NCBI GenBank assembly: GCA_963710975.1 | Contig: CAVQCG010000004.1 | Coordinates: 744,001-808,000, forward strand | Reading direction: 5' to 3' | DNA: 64,000 nt | From: JBBQXH01 sp963710975 | GTDB lineage: Bacteria > Actinomycetota > Thermoleophilia > Gaiellales > Gaiellaceae | Part shown: positions 43,991-52,632 of the stretch, piece by piece | How positions within the stretch are numbered: position 1 is the stretch's first letter | How the letters are laid out: every line of letters starts with the position of its first letter | Translations under genes and position numbers: made by a program | The notes under the pieces: generated by a model | The model's database searches: none | What the model saw: the letters and a program-made list of their open reading frames with translations, nothing else | Told to the model about the DNA's origin: nothing

Positions 43991-45342
43991 GGGGCGCTCA
44001 GCGCGGTCATCGTGCCTGCCGCCTCGTCGAGGTACGAGGTGGTGTAGTGGCCCGTCAGGAAATCGTCGCTCGCCATGATCTCCGCAGCCAGGGACGCTGT
44101 CGTCGGGACGCCCTCGACCACGAGCTCGGCCAGGGCACGGGACGCGCGGGAGACCGCAGCAGGGCGATCCTCGTCCCAGACGATGAGCTTGGCGAGAAGC
44201 GAGTCGTAGGCGGACGGGATCGCGTAGCCCTCGTAGAGATGCGTGTCGAGACGAACGCCAGGGCCGAGCGGTGGCTCGAACCTCGTCACGGTCCCCGGGG
44301 TCGGCATGAATCCCCGCGCCGGATCCTCGGCGTTGACGCGGATCTCGATGGCGTGGCCGTGTCGCTCTGCTCGGCCCTCTCCGGGCAGCCCGTCTCCCGC
44401 GGCGACGCGAATCTGGCCGCGGACGAGATCGATGCCAGTCACCAGCTCGGTGACCGGATGCTCGACCTGGAGCCGGGTGTTCATCTCGATGAAGTAGAAC
44501 TCTTCGCCCGAGACGAGAAACTCGATCGTGCCCGCACCGCGATAGCCGATCGAGGCGCAGGCACGGGCGGAGGCCTCCTCGAGCTGCTCGCGCAGACGAG
44601 GCGTGACGCCGGGCGACGGCGACTCCTCGATCAGCTTCTGGTGGCGTCGCTGGATCGAGCAGTCCCGCTCGCCGAGCGTGAGCACACCTCCTTCGCCGTC
44701 GCAGAGCACCTGGATCTCGACGTGCCGGGCGCTCTGGACGGCCTTCTCGACGTAGAGCGACGAGTCCGAGAACGCCGCCTGGGCCTCGGCCGACGCCGCT
44801 GCGTATGCGTCCTCGACGTCGTCGGCGTCATCGATCAGACGCATCCCGCGTCCGCCGCCTCCGGCCGTTGCCTTCAGGAGCACCGGATAGCCGATCTCGT
44901 CCGCGAGGCGTCGAACCGTGTTGCTCCCGTCCACGACCGACGATCCGGGCACGATGGGGACTCCGGCTGTTGCCATCGTCTCCCGGGCCCGTGACTTGTC
45001 ACCCATCACGACGATCGACTCGGGTCGCGGTCCGATGAAGATCAGGTCGTTGTCCTCGCAGACACGGGCGAACGCCGCGTTCTCGCTCAGGAACCCGTAC
45101 CCGGGATGCACCGCCTGGCAGCCGGTCGTCTCGGCGGCTGCGATGACGCTCGCGACGTTCAGGTAGCTCGAGGACGGCGCCGGCGGGCCAATGCAGACTG
45201 CGCGGTCCGCGAGCCTGACGTGAAGGGAGTCCTGGTCGATCGTCGAGTACACGGCGACGCTTTCGATCCCGAGCTCGCTGCACGCTCGGATCACGCGGAC
45301 GGCGATCTCGCCCCGGTTGGCGATGAGGATCCGCTGGAACAC
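43987..45342 (-). CDS. accC: Biotin carboxylase subunit of acetyl-CoA carboxylase
   Basis: A 451-residue ATP-grasp enzyme that carboxylates biotin on the carrier protein. It opens FQRILIANRGEIAVRVIRAC, with HPGYGFLSENAAFARVCED, LKATAGGGGRGMRLIDDADD, the RDCSIQRRHQKLIEESPSP motif and FIEMNTRLQVEHPVTELVTG. All key Lys, Glu and Arg residues are present. It is 16 bases after the fusion gene carrying the biotin carrier, which is its expected partner. No accA/accD carboxyltransferase genes are in the window. Confidence 0.95.
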   Translation of the reverse strand: MFQRILIANRGEIAVRVIRACSELGIESVAVYSTIDQDSLHVRLADRAVCIGPPAPSSSYLNVASVIAAAETTGCQAVHPGYGFLSENAAFARVCEDNDLIFIGPRPESIVVMGDKSRARETMATAGVPIVPGSSVVDGSNTVRRLADEIGYPVLLKATAGGGGRGMRLIDDADDVEDAYAAASAEAQAAFSDSSLYVEKAVQSARHVEIQVLCDGEGGVLTLGERDCSIQRRHQKLIEESPSPGVTPRLREQLEEASARACASIGYRGAGTIEFLVSGEEFYFIEMNTRLQVEHPVTELVTGIDLVRGQIRVAAGDGLPGEGRAERHGHAIEIRVNAEDPARGFMPTPGTVTRFEPPLGPGVRLDTHLYEGYAIPSAYDSLLAKLIVWDEDRPAAVSRASRALAELVVEGVPTTASLAAEIMASDDFLTGHYTTSYLDEAAGTMTALSAP

Positions 45343-45358
45343 GGGACCCGGACCCGGC

Positions 45359-47170
45359 TCAGACCGCGTCGAGCGGGCGGGCGCCCGTCGGCTCCAGCTC
45401 GAACAGGAGCTGCCCGTACTCCACGGGCGCTGCGTTCTCGACGCAGATCGACCGCACGATGGCGTCTGCCTCGGCCTTGACCTCGTTCATGAGCTTCATC
45501 GCCTCGAGAATGCAGAGCGTCTGCCCGCTCTCGACCGTGTCGCCCACCTCGACGAACGGCGTGGCCCCCGGTTGGGACGCGCGGTAGAACGTGCCGACCA
45601 TCGGTGACTCGACCCGGACGACGCCGTTGTCGGACGGCGCGACCGGGCTCTCGTCGGTGAGCTCGGTCGCCGGCGCGAGCGGGGCGATCACCCCTTCAGG
45701 ACGTTCGTCGCCGTGCCTGACGGTGACTCGCATCTCGCCTTCCTCGATCGTGATCTCGCCGATCCCGGACTCCTGGACGAGGTCGATCAGCTCGCGAATT
45801 CGATCGGCGCGCGACTCGTCGACACCGCTCGTCCCGAGCGACTCCTCTCCCCTCGCACGGGCACGAACGGTGCGAAGGAGCATCTCGGCGTCCTCACCGA
45901 AGAGCGCGAGCAGCAAGAGCTCCTCCTCACTCGTCGCGAGCCCGCGGGCAGCATCGCGGAGCTCCTCGAGATGGACGGGATCGGCCTCCACCAGATCCGC
46001 GTCGCCTGCGGTGAGCTCCACGGCCCGACGCACGACCGGGTCGATCGCGTGAGGCGGCGACCCGTACAGGCCGTCAACCAGCAGCCTGATCTCGTCGACG
46101 ACCGTCTGCCACCGCTGGGCCGAGAGCACGTGGAGCAGCGCCTGGGACCCGACGATGTTCGAGATGGGTGCGCCGAGCGGGGGCCAGCCACACTCCATCC
46201 TGACCCGGGCGAGCTCCTCGAGGACGTCATCGAGCCGATCGGAGAGGCCGTACGCGCGCAGCCTGTCGTCGAGGCTCGCGACGAGCCCCGCCGGGAGCCG
46301 GTGCTCCGCCGCACGGACCGCGTCACGAGGCGAGAGCGGCGGGACCGGCACGTCGCCGAGCGATGCGTCGACGAGCTCGCAGGCGCTCCAGAGCGTTTCC
46401 AGGTCGACGCCCGTTCCGTCCCCGATGCCTCCGAGCGACTGCGAGAGAGCCTCGGCGGAGGGCCGGTAGAGCGTGATCGCGACCGGGTAGATCGTGCAGC
46501 CGACGGGCGTGGCACCCCCACGCGCTGCCTCGAGCGCGGCTGCCAGCGCGCGTCCCGCGGCGCCCTGGCAGAAGAGACCGACAGGCAGTCCGCTTGCGTC
46601 ACGCACACGCTCGACGAGCTCCCGCGCATGGGCTGCGTCGAGCGATCCTGCCGGGTCGTTGACGATGATCCTCGATGGCGCGAGCTCCGCGATGGCCTTG
46701 GCCCGCTCGACGAGCTCGTCGGGCTCCCCGCCGGGCCCGGGGTTGTGAACGAGCCCGATGGCCGCCTCCTTGCCGGCGGCGTGCACGGCCTTGACGGCAT
46801 CGACGAGATTCGACACGTCGTTCAGCGGGTCATGCATCCGGAAGACGTCGATGCCGCTCTCGGCGGCGCTCGCGACGAACCGGCGCACGAGGTCGCCCTC
46901 GAGCGGGCGCGAGCCGACGAGGAACCGGCCGCGAAGGGCCATTCCGAGAGGCGTCGAGCAGCGAGCGTCAAGCGCGCGAATCCGTTCCCAGGGGCTTTCG
47001 ACGCCTCCCTCGACGAGCCAGTCGAAGCAGCCGCCGCCGGATACCTCGAGACAGCCGAACCCCGCCTTGTCGAGCGTGCCGGCGAGCTCGAGCAGCTTCG
47101 CGCTCCCGACGTGACGGGCCAGCGGCTCCTGGCTCAGGAGCCGGATCGTGGTGTCCCACAGCTGGGTCAC
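45359..47170 (-). CDS. Carboxyltransferase-like domain fused to AccB-type biotin carrier (BCCP)
   Basis: A 603-residue fusion. Residues about 1-430 resemble the pyruvate/oxaloacetate carboxyltransferase (DRE-TIM) family: LWDTTIRLLSQEPLARH, GIDVFRMHDPLNDVSNLVDA, and a tail with MECGWPPLGAPISNIVGSQA. Key motifs are altered: the usual KDMAG reads NDPAG at 171-175 and the usual HTHDTSG reads FCQGAAG at 200-206. This removes the carbamyl-Lys and the HxH metal ligands. Residues about 470-603 are an AccB-type BCCP with IRELIDLVQESGIGEITIEE and the biotin Lys 559 in LEAMKLMN. Start GTG 47170, 13 bases after efp; accC follows. Probably serves acetyl-CoA carboxylase; the front domain's role is unknown. 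Confidence 0.82.
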   Translation of the reverse strand: MTQLWDTTIRLLSQEPLARHVGSAKLLELAGTLDKAGFGCLEVSGGGCFDWLVEGGVESPWERIRALDARCSTPLGMALRGRFLVGSRPLEGDLVRRFVASAAESGIDVFRMHDPLNDVSNLVDAVKAVHAAGKEAAIGLVHNPGPGGEPDELVERAKAIAELAPSRIIVNDPAGSLDAAHARELVERVRDASGLPVGLFCQGAAGRALAAALEAARGGATPVGCTIYPVAITLYRPSAEALSQSLGGIGDGTGVDLETLWSACELVDASLGDVPVPPLSPRDAVRAAEHRLPAGLVASLDDRLRAYGLSDRLDDVLEELARVRMECGWPPLGAPISNIVGSQALLHVLSAQRWQTVVDEIRLLVDGLYGSPPHAIDPVVRRAVELTAGDADLVEADPVHLEELRDAARGLATSEEELLLLALFGEDAEMLLRTVRARARGEESLGTSGVDESRADRIRELIDLVQESGIGEITIEEGEMRVTVRHGDERPEGVIAPLAPATELTDESPVAPSDNGVVRVESPMVGTFYRASQPGATPFVEVGDTVESGQTLCILEAMKLMNEVKAEADAIVRSICVENAAPVEYGQLLFELEPTGARPLDAV

Positions 47171-47183
47171 GCCGAGCCTGCCG

Positions 47184-47750
47184 TCAGACCCGCGAGATGT
47201 AGCGGCGCTCGCGCGGGTCGACCTTGAGCCGGTCACCGATGTTCACGAACAGCGGAACCTGCACGACCGCGCCTGTCTCGAGGGTCGCCGCCTTCGTCAC
47301 GTTCGAGACCGTGTCGCCCTTGACCCCAGGCTCCGTCTCGACGACGTCCAGCTCGACCGAAGCGGGAAGCTCGATGCCGCCGGGCCGTCCGTCGAGCGTC
47401 AACAGCATGACCGAGCTCGACGGCTGGAGGAACTCGAGCGCGTCCGCAATCTCCGCACGCGGAAGGCTGATCTGCTCGTAGCTCTCCGCATCCATGAAGA
47501 CGACCTCGTCACCCGAGTCGTAGAGGTACTGCACGCTCTTCGTCTCCGTGTGGACGCGGGGCATCTTCTCGCCGGCCCTGAACGTCCGCTCGACGACCGA
47601 CCCGGTCTCGGCGTTCTTCAACTTCGTCCGAACGAAGGCGCCACCCTTCCCCGGCTTGACGTGCTGGAACTCGACGATGCGCCACACCTGCCCGTCGATC
47701 TCGACGTGCATGCCGTTCTTGAACTGGTTGGTGGAGATCGTCTCTGCCAC
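47184..47750 (-). CDS. efp: Elongation factor P
   Basis: A 188-residue translation factor relieving stalling at polyproline motifs. It shows TNQFKNGMHVEIDGQVWRIV, the modification loop HVKPGKGGAFVRTKLKN with the Lys that is modified in other bacteria, and the C-terminal VNIGDRLKVDPRERRYISR. Three-domain length is normal. Start ATG 47750, 43 bases after the Xaa-Pro peptidase gene. Confidence 0.95.
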   Translation of the reverse strand: MAETISTNQFKNGMHVEIDGQVWRIVEFQHVKPGKGGAFVRTKLKNAETGSVVERTFRAGEKMPRVHTETKSVQYLYDSGDEVVFMDAESYEQISLPRAEIADALEFLQPSSSVMLLTLDGRPGGIELPASVELDVVETEPGVKGDTVSNVTKAATLETGAVVQVPLFVNIGDRLKVDPRERRYISRV

Positions 47751-47793
47751 GGCGGTGGATTCTAGCGGCGGGCGGTCGCAACCTCGTTAGGCT

Positions 47794-48852
47794 CTATCCC
47801 TGGGCCGTGCGGCGCAGCTCTTTCGTGAACTGCGTCAGCACCTCGGGGCCGTCGCCGGTGACGATCACGAGATCCTCGATCCTGATCCCGCCGAGGCCCG
47901 GTAGGTAGATCCCCGGCTCGACCGTGACGACGTTTCCGGCTTCGAGGATGTCCGTCGACCCCTTCGCGAGGCGCGGATCCTCGTGGATCTCGAGGCCAAC
48001 CGCGTGGCCGACGTTGTGGAACACGGTGTACCCCTCGTCGGCCAGGATCTGCCGCGCGATCGCGTCGACCTCGACGCAGGCCGCGCCGGGTCGCACCGCC
48101 GCGAGCGTCGCGAGCTGCGCGTCGAGACACACCGCGTAGGCGCGCTCGAGCTCCGCCGGCAGGGAGCCTGTCGCGAACGTTCTCGTTCCGTCGGAGCAGT
48201 AGCCGTCGACGACGCAGCCGGCATCGACGAGAAACGTCTCGCCGGGCTCGACGCGACGGTCGCCCGGGTGGTGATGCGGTCTCGCCGCGTTCGGCCCGCT
48301 CGCCACGATGGGGTCGAACGACACGTCGTCGGCGCCGAGATCACGCAGCGTGGACTCCATCCACCAGGCAAGGTCCGCCTCCGTCCGTCCGACGACCGGC
48401 TCGAGAGCGAGCCTCTCGTACGCCTGGTCGAGGATCTGTGCGGATGCCCGGATCGCGGCGAGCTCGCCAGCGTCCTTGACCGCACGAAGCCGCTCGACTG
48501 CGCCCTCGACCGGAACGAGCTCCACGCCGCTCGCCGCGAGTCTCGAGTGTCGCGACACGCTCACGTGTGCGGCTTCGAATCCGACCCGACCGGTTGCGAG
48601 CTCGCGCAGGCGCCCCGAAAGATCTCCGGGCGCCTCGTGCGTCGTCTCGACGACCTCGACGTCCGGGATCGCGCCGGCGGCCTCCAGGTAGCGACCGTCG
48701 GTCAGGAGGATGCTCCGCGTGGCAGCGACGAGAAGGGCGGCGTTCGAGCTCTGGAACCCCGTCAGGTAGCGAACGTTCGTCGCGTTCGTGACGAGCAACG
48801 AGTCCGCGCCCAGGTCGGGCAGCCGCTCGCGTAGACGGGCGACACGGCTCAC
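47794..48852 (-). CDS. pepP: Xaa-Pro peptidase (M24 family)
   Basis: A 352-residue M24 metallopeptidase. The N-terminal creatinase-like domain opens RVARLRERLPDLGADSLLVT and the pita-bread catalytic domain has the metal ligands in FLVDAGCVVDGYCSDGTRTF, HNVGHAVGLEIHEDP, VVTVEPGIYLPGLGGIRIED. All five metal ligands appear present. It removes N-terminal residues before proline. The GTG at 48852 overlaps the aroQ stop (GTGA); a longer frame would run through aroQ. The pepP-efp pairing is a common bacterial order. Confidence 0.92.
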   Translation of the reverse strand: MSRVARLRERLPDLGADSLLVTNATNVRYLTGFQSSNAALLVAATRSILLTDGRYLEAAGAIPDVEVVETTHEAPGDLSGRLRELATGRVGFEAAHVSVSRHSRLAASGVELVPVEGAVERLRAVKDAGELAAIRASAQILDQAYERLALEPVVGRTEADLAWWMESTLRDLGADDVSFDPIVASGPNAARPHHHPGDRRVEPGETFLVDAGCVVDGYCSDGTRTFATGSLPAELERAYAVCLDAQLATLAAVRPGAACVEVDAIARQILADEGYTVFHNVGHAVGLEIHEDPRLAKGSTDILEAGNVVTVEPGIYLPGLGGIRIEDLVIVTGDGPEVLTQFTKELRRTAQG

Positions 48853-49277
48853 GAGTGCTCCGTGAGCCAGACGAGCGCATCGCGGTATCCGTCGGGCCCC
48901 CGGCCGACCACGCGGTGCACGACGACGTCCTCGATCACCGATGTCCGCCGCCATTCCTCGCGCGCGGCGATGTTCGAGAGGTGGACCTCGACCACAGGGA
49001 CGTCGAAGAGCTCAACCGCGTCCCTGATCGCGTAGCTGTAGTGCGTCCAGGCGCCGGGGTTGATGACGATGCCGTCAGCCCAGCTGCGTGCCTCATGGCA
49101 CCAGTCGATGAGCTGACCCTCGTGATTCGTCTGGAAGCAGCGGACGGAGCAGTCGAGCTCCATCGCCCACTGGTAGATCCGCGTCTCCAGCTCGTCGTAG
49201 CTGATCCCGCCATAGAGCTCGGGGTCCCGGTCGGCGAGCGCGTTCAGGTTCGCGCCGTTCAGAACAGCGATGCGCAC
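48849..49277 (-). CDS. aroQ: 3-dehydroquinate dehydratase, type II
   Basis: A 142-residue dodecameric dehydratase of the shikimate pathway. Present are LNGANLNALADRDPELYGGI with the catalytic Tyr region, QTNHEGQLIDWCHEAR, INPGAWTHYSYAIRDAVELF with the catalytic His, and VEVHLSNIAAREEWRR. Start ATG 49277, 11 bases after the aroKB fusion gene. The family is normally named aroQ (aroD being type I). Confidence 0.94.
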   Translation of the reverse strand: MRIAVLNGANLNALADRDPELYGGISYDELETRIYQWAMELDCSVRCFQTNHEGQLIDWCHEARSWADGIVINPGAWTHYSYAIRDAVELFDVPVVEVHLSNIAAREEWRRTSVIEDVVVHRVVGRGPDGYRDALVWLTEHS

Positions 49278-49288
49278 GGGACCGGAGT

Positions 49289-50731
49289 CTATGTGGCGAC
49301 GAGCGCTCCGAGCGCCTCGCGAATCTCGGCCTCGGGAAGCTCGACCGGAAAGACGGGCTTCCCCGGTGCCTCGAGCAGCACCAGCCGGATGCGGCCGCCG
49401 CTCGCCTTCTTGTCGTAGGTCATCGCGCGCCAGGCAGCCTCAGGGTCGACGCGGGCCGGCTCGACCGGGAGGAGGCGCTCGACCGTCTCGAGAACCGACC
49501 GGTCGAGCCCCAGATGCCGCATGGAGAGCCGCAGGGCCGCCCGCAGCCCGAGCGCGACCGCCTCGCCGTGGCTCGGGCCCTCGTAGCCGCCGGCCGCCTC
49601 GATCCCGTGGGCGAACGTGTGCCCGAGATTGAGGATCGCCCGCCGGCCTCGCTCGGTCGGGTCGGCGAGAACGACGGCTGCCTTGAACGCCGCGCAGGCA
49701 CGAACCATCCCCTCGTCATCGAGGCGCCAGACCTCGCGCCCGGCGAGCAGGCCGGTCTTCACCACCTCCGCCATGCCCTCGGCCCGCTGGCGATCCGGCA
49801 GGGTGGTCAGGAGGGCCGGGTCGATGACGACCAGAGCAGGAGCGTTGAACGCGCCCACGAGGTTCTTCCCCTTCGCGAGGTCGATCCCGGTCTTCCCGCC
49901 GATCCCGGCATCGACCTGGCCGACAAGCGTCGACGGCACGGGAACCCAGCCGGCAAGCCCCCGCAGGTACGTGGCGGCGACGAACCCGGCGACGTCTGTC
50001 GTCGTTCCTCCGCCGAGCGCGACGAGGAACGCCGAGCGATCGACCGCGAGCTCGTCCCAGAGCCGCTCGCAGACCTCGAGAGACTTGGCGGCCTCGCCCG
50101 ACGGCACGGTGTGGGTCGACGCGAGACGGTCGCCGAGATCGGGCCGGTGAAGCTCCAGCACGTTCTCGTCGGCGACCAGCGTCAGCGCGGCGTCCCCCGG
50201 GACGAGGTCGCCGAGCCTCGCGATCGCACCCGTCTCGACGTGAATCCCGCCGGCCGCGAGGAGCACGCCGTCGGTATCGCGGGCGACCGCCTGCGCGACC
50301 TCGTGGTACAGGGGCTGCCGCAAGGCGTGGAGCCGCCGGAACGCGCTCTCGTCTCGCGCCAGCGGCCTGTCGCTCCAGCGCACGCGCCTCCACGCGTCCT
50401 CGACGGAGACGTCGAGGAGCACCGTGAACGCGCGCTCGCGCAGCGCGGCCCGAGTCTCCGCGTCGCCGACGGCCCCTCCGCCGAGCGCGAGCACCGACGG
50501 CTCCGGCCGTTCGAGCAGCCTTCGCGTGAAGGTGCCCTCGCGCTCGCGGAATCCCTCTTCGCCGAGCTCGGCGAACAGCTCCGGAATCGTGCGGCCCTCA
50601 TGGGCCTCGAGCTCCACGTCGACATCGACGAACGGGCGCTCGAGCAGGTGCGCGACCCTCGAGCCGGCGCTCGACTTGCCGGCGCCCATGAAGCCGGCGA
50701 GGGCTAGATGACGGCCGGTCGCCGGACCCAC
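49289..50731 (-). CDS. aroKB: Bifunctional shikimate kinase / 3-dehydroquinate synthase
   Basis: A 480-residue fusion. Residues 1-165 are shikimate kinase: LALAGFMGAGKSSAGSRVAH (P-loop), FVDVDVELEAHEGRTIPELF and VLALGGGAVGD. Residues about 185-480 are the NAD-dependent dehydroquinate synthase: GEAAKSLEVCERLWDELAVD, LVALGGGTTTDVAGFVAATY, GGKTGIDLAKGKNLVGAFN, and ILNLGHTFAHGIEAAGGY with the metal His. Both active sites look intact. Start GTG 50731 overlaps aroC by 28 bases. This fusion is known in several phyla. Confidence 0.94.
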   Translation of the reverse strand: MGPATGRHLALAGFMGAGKSSAGSRVAHLLERPFVDVDVELEAHEGRTIPELFAELGEEGFREREGTFTRRLLERPEPSVLALGGGAVGDAETRAALRERAFTVLLDVSVEDAWRRVRWSDRPLARDESAFRRLHALRQPLYHEVAQAVARDTDGVLLAAGGIHVETGAIARLGDLVPGDAALTLVADENVLELHRPDLGDRLASTHTVPSGEAAKSLEVCERLWDELAVDRSAFLVALGGGTTTDVAGFVAATYLRGLAGWVPVPSTLVGQVDAGIGGKTGIDLAKGKNLVGAFNAPALVVIDPALLTTLPDRQRAEGMAEVVKTGLLAGREVWRLDDEGMVRACAAFKAAVVLADPTERGRRAILNLGHTFAHGIEAAGGYEGPSHGEAVALGLRAALRLSMRHLGLDRSVLETVERLLPVEPARVDPEAAWRAMTYDKKASGGRIRLVLLEAPGKPVFPVELPEAEIREALGALVAT

Positions 50732-51825
50732 TCGATCCGCTCCAGATACGAGCGGTGCGCCGCCACGAAGTCTCCGATCGAGTCGCCGCCGAACTTCTCC
50801 CGAGCGGCGGCGGCGATCTCGAAGGACACCACGGCCTCGCCCACTACGGCAAGCGCCTCGATCGCGCAGACGTCAGATCGCTCCACCAGGGCTGTCGCCG
50901 GCTCACCGCTCGCAAGGTCGACCGACCGCAGCGGCTTCATGAGCGTCGGCAGCGGCTTCATGGCGGCCCTGACGACGATGTCCTCGCCGTTCGAGATGCC
51001 GGCCTCGATTCCGCCTGCCCGGTTGGTCTCGCGATAGAAGCCGTCGGCGTCACGGAATATCTCGTCGTGGGCGACCGACCCGCGGAGCGACGCAAGCGCG
51101 AAGCCGTCGCCGATCTCCACTCCCTTCACCGCCTGCGTGCCGAGGAGCGTCCACGCGAGCCGCGCGTCGAGCCGCTCGGCCTTCGTCGCGTACGAGCCCA
51201 GGCCCGGGGGAACCCCGGTCGCGCGGATCTCGACGATTCCCCCCAGCGTGTCCCGGTCTTCCCGGGCGGCGTCGATCACCTCACGGATCGCGTCGTCGCC
51301 GCGGGCGCCGCCGACCTCGAGCACTGTGCCCTCGACCGAGACTCCGATCTCGGCGAGCAGCGACTTCGCGACGGCGCCGGCCGCGACGATGGTCGCCGTG
51401 TGACGGGCGCTGGCGCGCTCGAGTGCGTCGCGGACGTCGGGAAGGTCGTACTTCATGACACCCGCGAGGTCGGCGTGCCCGGGGCGCGGCAGCGTCACGG
51501 GCTTCGTGCCCTTGCCCTGCGGCTCGTCTTCAGGCGGCCACGGGTTCATGCCGTGCGTCCAGTTCTTGTGGTCGCGGTTCCGTACGACGAGCGTCAGCGG
51601 CGTCCCCAGCGTTCGCCCCTGGCGGAGGCCGGTCATCACCTCGACCTCGTCCGTCTCGATCTGCTGACGCGGGCTGCGCCCATACCCCTGCTGACGGCGG
51701 CGGAGGTCGTTGTCGATCGCGTCGCGGTCGAGCACGAGGCCCGCGGGAAGGCCTGTCACGACAGCGACAAGGCCGGGGCCGTGGGACTCTCCGGCAGTTG
51801 TCATGGTCAACGTCATCGCCGCCAT
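50704..51825 (-). CDS. aroC: Chorismate synthase
   Basis: A 373-residue FMN-dependent enzyme making chorismate from EPSP. Signature segments: TAGESHGPGLVAVVTGLPAG at the start, RRRQQGYGRSPRQQIETDEV, LPRPGHADLAGVMKYDLPDV, the catalytic-site RASARHTATIVAAGAVAKSL and GGIEAGISNGEDIVVRAAMK. Length is standard. ATGs at 51825, 51816 and 51804 are all possible; none has a clear ribosome site and the first lies three bases after aroE, so I keep it. Confidence 0.95.
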   Translation of the reverse strand: MAAMTLTMTTAGESHGPGLVAVVTGLPAGLVLDRDAIDNDLRRRQQGYGRSPRQQIETDEVEVMTGLRQGRTLGTPLTLVVRNRDHKNWTHGMNPWPPEDEPQGKGTKPVTLPRPGHADLAGVMKYDLPDVRDALERASARHTATIVAAGAVAKSLLAEIGVSVEGTVLEVGGARGDDAIREVIDAAREDRDTLGGIVEIRATGVPPGLGSYATKAERLDARLAWTLLGTQAVKGVEIGDGFALASLRGSVAHDEIFRDADGFYRETNRAGGIEAGISNGEDIVVRAAMKPLPTLMKPLRSVDLASGEPATALVERSDVCAIEALAVVGEAVVSFEIAAAAREKFGGDSIGDFVAAHRSYLERIEWVRRPAVI

Positions 51826-51828
51826 AGC

Positions 51829-52632
51829 CTACGGTTCGAGCACGGCGCGCATGGCGTCGACAGGAGCCGGGATGCCGGTCCAGCGCTCGAACGACGCGGC
51901 ACCTTGGCGAACGAGGACCTCGAGGCCGTCGACGACGACCGGGCAGCCGACTTCCCTGGCGGCGGCCACGAATGCCGTGGGCACGCCATCCGGACGGTAG
52001 GCGAGGTCGACGATCTGTTGATCCTGACGTGGCTTCGCGGGAAGCTGTTCCTTGAGCGGCGTTGCGTTCACGATCATCGTGGCGTCCGGGTCATCCGGAT
52101 GTTCGAGCCCGTCGATATCGGCGCCCGGGAAGGTGCTCGTCAGGTGCACGAGCAGCCGCTCGATCGCGTCCGGCCGGCGAGCGTAGACGCGGACGCGGGC
52201 GGCGCCGGCGTCAAGGAGCGCGGTCGCGACCGCCTGGGCTGCCCCTCCGGCTCCGAGCATCAAGACACGGGCACCGGCTGCCTCGACCGCCCCGGTCACA
52301 GCAAGCCCGTCCGTGCTCGACGCGAGGACGCGACCGCCCGAGATGACGAGCGTGTTCGCCGATGCGCCCTTCCGCGCCACGTCGTCCACCTCGTCGCAGA
52401 AGTCGAGCACTGCAGTCTTGTGTGGGATCGTGACATTCGCCCCCGCGAAGCCGAGCGCGGCGATCCCGTGGACTGCCTCGCCGAGCCGCTCCGGCTCGCA
52501 CGGAAGCGGAAGGTAGGCCCAGTCGAGCCCGCAGGCGGCGAACGCGGCATTCTGGATCCGAGGTGAGAGCGAGTGCGAGACCGGATGGCCGAGAATGCCA
52601 ACGAGCCTCGTAGACCCCGTGACCTCTAGCAT
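51829..52632 (-). CDS. aroE: Shikimate dehydrogenase
   Basis: A 267-residue NADP-dependent enzyme. The shikimate-binding SLSPRIQNAAFAACGLDWAY and catalytic Lys in ANVTIPHKTAVLDFCDEVDD are present, then NTLVISGGRV and the nucleotide fold VLMLGAGGAAQAVATALLDA. The C-terminal VVDGLEVLVRQGAASFERWT is typical. The ATG at 52632 overlaps the mltG end by seven bases; a longer open frame upstream lies in mltG and is spurious. Confidence 0.93.
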   Translation of the reverse strand: MLEVTGSTRLVGILGHPVSHSLSPRIQNAAFAACGLDWAYLPLPCEPERLGEAVHGIAALGFAGANVTIPHKTAVLDFCDEVDDVARKGASANTLVISGGRVLASSTDGLAVTGAVEAAGARVLMLGAGGAAQAVATALLDAGAARVRVYARRPDAIERLLVHLTSTFPGADIDGLEHPDDPDATMIVNATPLKEQLPAKPRQDQQIVDLAYRPDGVPTAFVAAAREVGCPVVVDGLEVLVRQGAASFERWTGIPAPVDAMRAVLEP

